Positions 42,937 to 45,254 of a DNA stretch of 45,254 nt are shown here, in pieces. The stretch's first letter is position 1, and every line of letters starts with the position of its first letter. The notes beneath the pieces were generated by a model that saw only the letters and a list, made by a program, of their open reading frames with translations, was not told the origin of the DNA and ran no database searches. Location of the stretch: contig SVCQ01000002.1 of NCBI GenBank assembly GCA_015058275.1, positions 7,648 through 52,901 on the forward strand. The letters are read 5' to 3'. The position numbers were made by a program, and so were the translations under genes. Origin of the DNA: Clostridiales bacterium. Lineage in GTDB: Bacteria; Bacillota; Clostridia; Peptostreptococcales; Anaerovoracaceae.

Positions 42937-43006
42937 ATTTTACAAAAAATAATGGGCGTACCGTGGCTCGCATACGTAGGCGGTCGGATTCTGCGACTGA
43001 GCGGTA
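42937..43006 (-). promoter_or_regulatory. Lipoprotein promoter with dyad element (copy 2)
   Basis: Predicted -10 TAAAAT at 42937-42942 without -35, and a 29-bp element at 42978-43006 with the core GTCG-N7-CGAC (42983-42997), centred ~48 bp upstream of the -10 edge (about -60). The spacing is within one base of copy 1. Confidence 0.55.
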
Positions 43007-43272
43007 TCATGTATTCTCATGTTCTGCCCGCAATTCTTGAGTTTTTATTCCTTTTGCTTTTAGGTTAATATCTAGAATCTTTATGTCACGCAATCAGATC
43101 CAGGGGCATGAAACGCAGCGATTGCAAGGGCTTCAGCGATTTACTTTAACGGCTCGTACGCAGCCGCTCTGTCTTCGTGCTTCGCACTTGTCAATCGCAG
43201 GCGTACTGCGTAAATGACCTTCCAACGCCTCTGCCTGCGCTGACGCTTGGCAATCGGCGGGATAGGTCATCT

Positions 43273-43292
43273 TGGTGCGCGCGGCGGGGATA
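43273..43292. repeat. Duplicated tRNA-Arg 3' end (copy C)
   Basis: TTGGTGCGCGCGGCGGGGAT is identical to the complement of the 3'-terminal bases of tRNA-Arg(CCG) at 43487, in the same orientation, 214 bp further from the tRNA body. Such a 3'-end duplication is what integration into a tRNA gene leaves behind. Confidence 0.7.
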
Positions 43293-43447
43293 GCGGCCGA
43301 CTGCAGCCGCTCTGCCTACACACTTCGTGCTTGCCAGTCGCGGGCAGTCCGCGCATGGGACTTTCCATGACTCCGGCTTCGTCTCACGACTCGCCGATCG
43401 TCAGGACAAGTCTCAACGAACCCGTCGCGGGTTCTCACCCTACCGAA

Positions 43448-43485
43448 CGCAAACAAACAGACCGGCGTGAAGCCGGTCTGCTTGT
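43448..43485 (-). terminator. Terminator of tRNA-Arg
   Basis: On the minus strand CAGACCGGC and GCCGGTCTG pair perfectly (9 bp) over a 5-nt loop and are followed by TTTGTTTG. It begins one or two bases after the CCA end of the tRNA. Confidence 0.85.
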
Positions 43486-43486
43486 T

Positions 43487-43562
43487 TGGTGCGCGCGGCG
43501 GGGATTGAACCCGCGACCTTCTCATTCGGAGTGAGACACTCTATCCACTGAGCTACGCGCGC
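43487..43562 (-). tRNA. tRNA-Arg (anticodon CCG)
   Basis: A 76-nt tRNA including encoded CCA. Acceptor GCGCGCG pairs with CGCGCGC, D-arm GCTC/GAGT, anticodon stem TCTCA/TGAGA with loop CTCCGAA giving anticodon CCG (reads CGG), T-arm CGGGG(TTCAATC)CCCCG-type with TTCAATC loop. All arms fold. No clear promoter is seen directly upstream, so it may be cotranscribed with gpsA. Confidence 0.95.
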
Positions 43563-43571
43563 ATATCTGAA

Positions 43572-43595
43572 GGACAGGGGACGGTGCCCCTGTCC
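43572..43595. repeat. Palindrome between gpsA and tRNA-Arg
   Basis: GGACAGGGG-ACGGTG-CCCCTGTCC is a perfect 9-bp inverted repeat with a 6-nt loop. It lacks a T-run on the gpsA strand. Similar GGGGACGGT palindromes are frequent dispersed repeats in Firmicutes genomes; it may instead be an RNA processing site between gpsA and the tRNA. Confidence 0.6.
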
Positions 43596-43630
43596 GATTC
43601 ATTTTTGTAGTAATAGTTGCTTGTCTGTGC

Positions 43631-44632
43631 TTAGAGGTAGTCCACCTCGTAGCCTCTCGGCCTGCCCATGAGGGTCTCCATGGCATCCTCTACGGTTATA
43701 TTGCCGTTGATGACATCGTAGATGGCCTCGGAGATAGGCATCTCGACTCCCATGGCGGAGGCGAGCTCATGCACTACCTCGGCTGTGTACATACCCTCGG
43801 CTACCATGCCGATCTCCTTGATCGCATCCTCAGGCTTGTAGCCCTGGCCGATGAGCCTGCCGCAGCGGAAGTTGCGGGAGTGGATGCTGGTGCATGTGAC
43901 TATCATATCGCCTATGCCGGCAAGACCGGCGAAGGTCTCAGGCTTGGCTCCCATTGCGACGCCGAGTCTTGTGGTCTCTGCGCAGCCTCTTGTAAGCATC
44001 GCGGCGAGAGTGTTGTCTCCATATCCCAGACCGTCGATGATGCCTGAGCCTACAGCGAGCACATTCTTGAGCGAAGCCGCGAGCTCCATGCCGAGCATAT
44101 CGTCGTTGAGATAGACTCTGAATCTGTTGGTTGTAAAGAGGTCGGCCATTGCGGCTGCGGATGACTCCTTGCGTGAAGACATCGCTACGGCTGTCGGGAC
44201 TCCGATGCCGACTTCCTCGGCGTGGGACGGACCCGAGATGCATACGTATCTGTCGAGGTCGAAGTACTCGCCGATGACCTCGGACATCCTCTTGTGGGTC
44301 TTTTGCTCTATGCCTTTGGAGATGCATGTGATGATCGCATCCTTGCGGATAAACGGTATGGCCGAGCTGATCGCGCTCCTGACGTGCTGGGCCGGGAGGG
44401 CAAAGATCACGAAGTCTGCCTCTTTGAGAGCCTCCTCGTTGGTCTTGCAGAAGTGGTAGTCACCCTTGAGCATGACGCCCGGGAGATAGTCTTTGTTCTC
44501 CATGTCGGCTTCCATGCGGGCGAGGTGATCCTGATCAATGTCGAAGATATTGACTCTGCAGCCCTTGGCTGCGACTATGGTCGAGAGTGCTGTGCCGAAG
44601 CTGCCTCCGCCTATGAATGCTACTGTCTTCAT
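43631..44632 (-). CDS. gpsA: NAD(P)-dependent glycerol-3-phosphate dehydrogenase
   Basis: Reduces dihydroxyacetone phosphate to sn-glycerol-3-phosphate for phospholipid synthesis. A 333-residue protein from ATG 44632 (an ATG at 44644 directly abuts the AAGGAG site and is less likely). Nucleotide-binding loop VAFIGGGSFGTALS, substrate segment ISGPSHAEEVGIGVPT, catalytic Lys in ELAASLKNVLAVGSG and RNFRCGRLIGQG near the C-terminal domain. All are standard. Confidence 0.97.
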   Translation of the reverse strand: MKTVAFIGGGSFGTALSTIVAAKGCRVNIFDIDQDHLARMEADMENKDYLPGVMLKGDYHFCKTNEEALKEADFVIFALPAQHVRSAISSAIPFIRKDAIITCISKGIEQKTHKRMSEVIGEYFDLDRYVCISGPSHAEEVGIGVPTAVAMSSRKESSAAAMADLFTTNRFRVYLNDDMLGMELAASLKNVLAVGSGIIDGLGYGDNTLAAMLTRGCAETTRLGVAMGAKPETFAGLAGIGDMIVTCTSIHSRNFRCGRLIGQGYKPEDAIKEIGMVAEGMYTAEVVHELASAMGVEMPISEAIYDVINGNITVEDAMETLMGRPRGYEVDYL

Positions 44633-44758
44633 CCTGTCTGGCATCTCCTTACTTAACTTATTTAGGAATAGCAGAGCCGGTCACTCTGCTGCCTGCACCG
44701 GTTTGCAGTGTGTTAATTATACACATTTTCGTACATAAATGAAAATCAGGGCGCGTTG

Positions 44759-44767
44759 TGGTAGAAT
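44759..44767 (+). promoter_or_regulatory. Candidate extended -10 promoter of YcxB-like gene
   Basis: TGGTAGAAT fits TGnTATAAT with one change; no -35 is evident. AAGGAG lies at 44785-44790. Confidence 0.4.
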
Positions 44768-44797
44768 ATCGGAAGATTGATCTTAAGGAGTTGACAA

Positions 44798-45254
44798 ATG
44801 GCTGTAAACAAGAACAACAGAGTCATCAGATTCGAACTGAATGACGATGACTACAACGCATTCGGACGCTACCGCATCATGTACACGGCCCAGGGCCGCA
44901 GGATGGTCAACAGGCAGCGCCTCACATATCTTATCTCAGGTATCTGCATCGCAGTGCTCTTCACGGTCTTCCATGTAGACCCGTCCTTTACCAAGCTGGC
45001 ATATGCTGTCGCATTCATCATAGGTGTGGGCGGTACGTTCATGGCAGAGAGGATCATCCTGAGGCAGCAGAAGCAGTCGATCGAAAAGGGCTCTGACACT
45101 CTCGAGAGGATACATCCTACGGAGAATGTAGTAAGGCTCGATGAGGAGACCTTCGAGACAAAAGCCGGAGAGGATGTCCAGACATTCAGTTACGCCGACA
45201 TCAAGCTGATAGATCTCACCGAGGAGGCCATCTACGTATGGATGAGCGATGAGA
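44798..45254 (+). CDS. YcxB-like membrane protein (3' end outside window)
   Basis: 152 codons from ATG 44798 (AAGGAG at 44785-44790), open to the window end. An N-terminal soluble strand (RVIRFELNDDDYNAFGRYRI), two membrane helices (LTYLISGICIAVLFTVFHV and LAYAVAFIIGVGGTFMAERII) and a following PH-like beta domain (HPTENVVRLDEETFETKAG, FSYADIKLIDLTEEAIYV) are the YcxB pattern. Function unknown in the family. Confidence 0.8.
   Translation, partial: MAVNKNNRVIRFELNDDDYNAFGRYRIMYTAQGRRMVNRQRLTYLISGICIAVLFTVFHVDPSFTKLAYAVAFIIGVGGTFMAERIILRQQKQSIEKGSDTLERIHPTENVVRLDEETFETKAGEDVQTFSYADIKLIDLTEEAIYVWMSDE

Larger units (their letters stand above)
42874..43486. other. Gene-free region with promoter element and repeats
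   Basis: No credible gene. From left to right it holds the lipoprotein promoter (predicted -10 TAAAAT at 42937-42942 on the minus strand), the dyad element at 42978-43006, a repeat block rich in CTTCG palindromes (43110-43270), a partial tRNA-Arg 3' end (43273-43292), repeat block C (43290-43420, related to 37548-37693) and the tRNA terminator. A frame at 43247-43534 runs through the tRNA and is spurious. Confidence 0.7.

Noticed and set aside
43247-43534. 95-codon plus-strand frame
   Set aside because: It runs through repeat block C and most of the tRNA-Arg gene in antisense; typical spurious translation of a tRNA region.
1-45254. CRISPR arrays, rRNA genes, insertion sequences with transposase, integrase genes
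   Set aside because: I looked for regularly spaced repeats, 16S/23S/5S signatures, DDE transposase or recombinase frames and found none.

Overview
The window looks like a chromosomal segment of an anaerobic Gram-positive bacterium (Bacillota, class Clostridia). The inference rests on strong AAGGAGG-type ribosome binding sites, ATG/GTG/TTG starts, the rplM-rpsI arrangement, lipoprotein lipoboxes, Listeria-Bacteroides repeats with a KTGD-type cell-wall anchor, an orphan LytTR-DUF3021 pair, and oxygen-sensitive or oxygen-defence proteins (U32-like Fe-S enzyme, rubredoxin fusion, ferritin-like protein). A member of the Eubacteriales family XIII/Anaerovoracaceae group is a guess that I cannot test here.

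Layout. 1-11.7 kb: a secreted permuted-papain-like protein running off the left edge (minus strand), then a long plus-strand housekeeping run: alr, PAP2 phosphatase, ung, a membrane protein with a histone-H1-like tail, a DUF2156/GNAT pair, a membrane-anchored tyrosine phosphatase overlapping thrH, a DUF1858 protein, a B3/B4 domain protein, cdd and a ClC chloride channel. 11.7-21.0 kb: a peptide-secretion locus comprising an HlyD-type adaptor, a C39 peptidase-ABC exporter, an NHLM-type ABC exporter, an 83-residue precursor with a double-glycine leader and a nine-residue predicted core, a U32-like Cys-rich enzyme and an AMP-forming ligase. This is the best candidate for an undescribed system. 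21.0-25.0 kb: rplM-rpsI (minus) behind a strong promoter and a ~200-nt structured leader with a predicted pseudoknot, then an EamA transporter, an AIM24-like protein and an Mbeg1-like hydrolase.

25.0-36.3 kb is accessory. One cassette has two paralogous SAM methyltransferases, an AstE/aspartoacylase-type metallohydrolase and a complete Opp/Nik-type ABC importer (candidate small-molecule or metallophore module). A second has a TetR regulator and a MarR-controlled redox operon (ferritin-like, MarR, beta-lactamase-fold-rubredoxin fusion, flavodoxin-like reductase). The cassettes are punctuated by related ~130-bp repeats that resemble decayed 3' ends of the tRNA-Arg(CCG) found at 43.5 kb, and by a recurring ATTGTCGTCA word. 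36.3-43.5 kb: a candidate small RNA, an ORF6N-PLD protein, a three-gene cell-surface operon, a LytTR-DUF3021 regulator pair and a lipoprotein. The surface operon and the lipoprotein share a 29-bp promoter element with a GTCG-N7-CGAC dyad at the same distance from their predicted -10 boxes. 43.5-45.25 kb: tRNA-Arg, gpsA and a YcxB-like membrane protein running off the right edge.

All calls come from reading the sequence; no database search was run.
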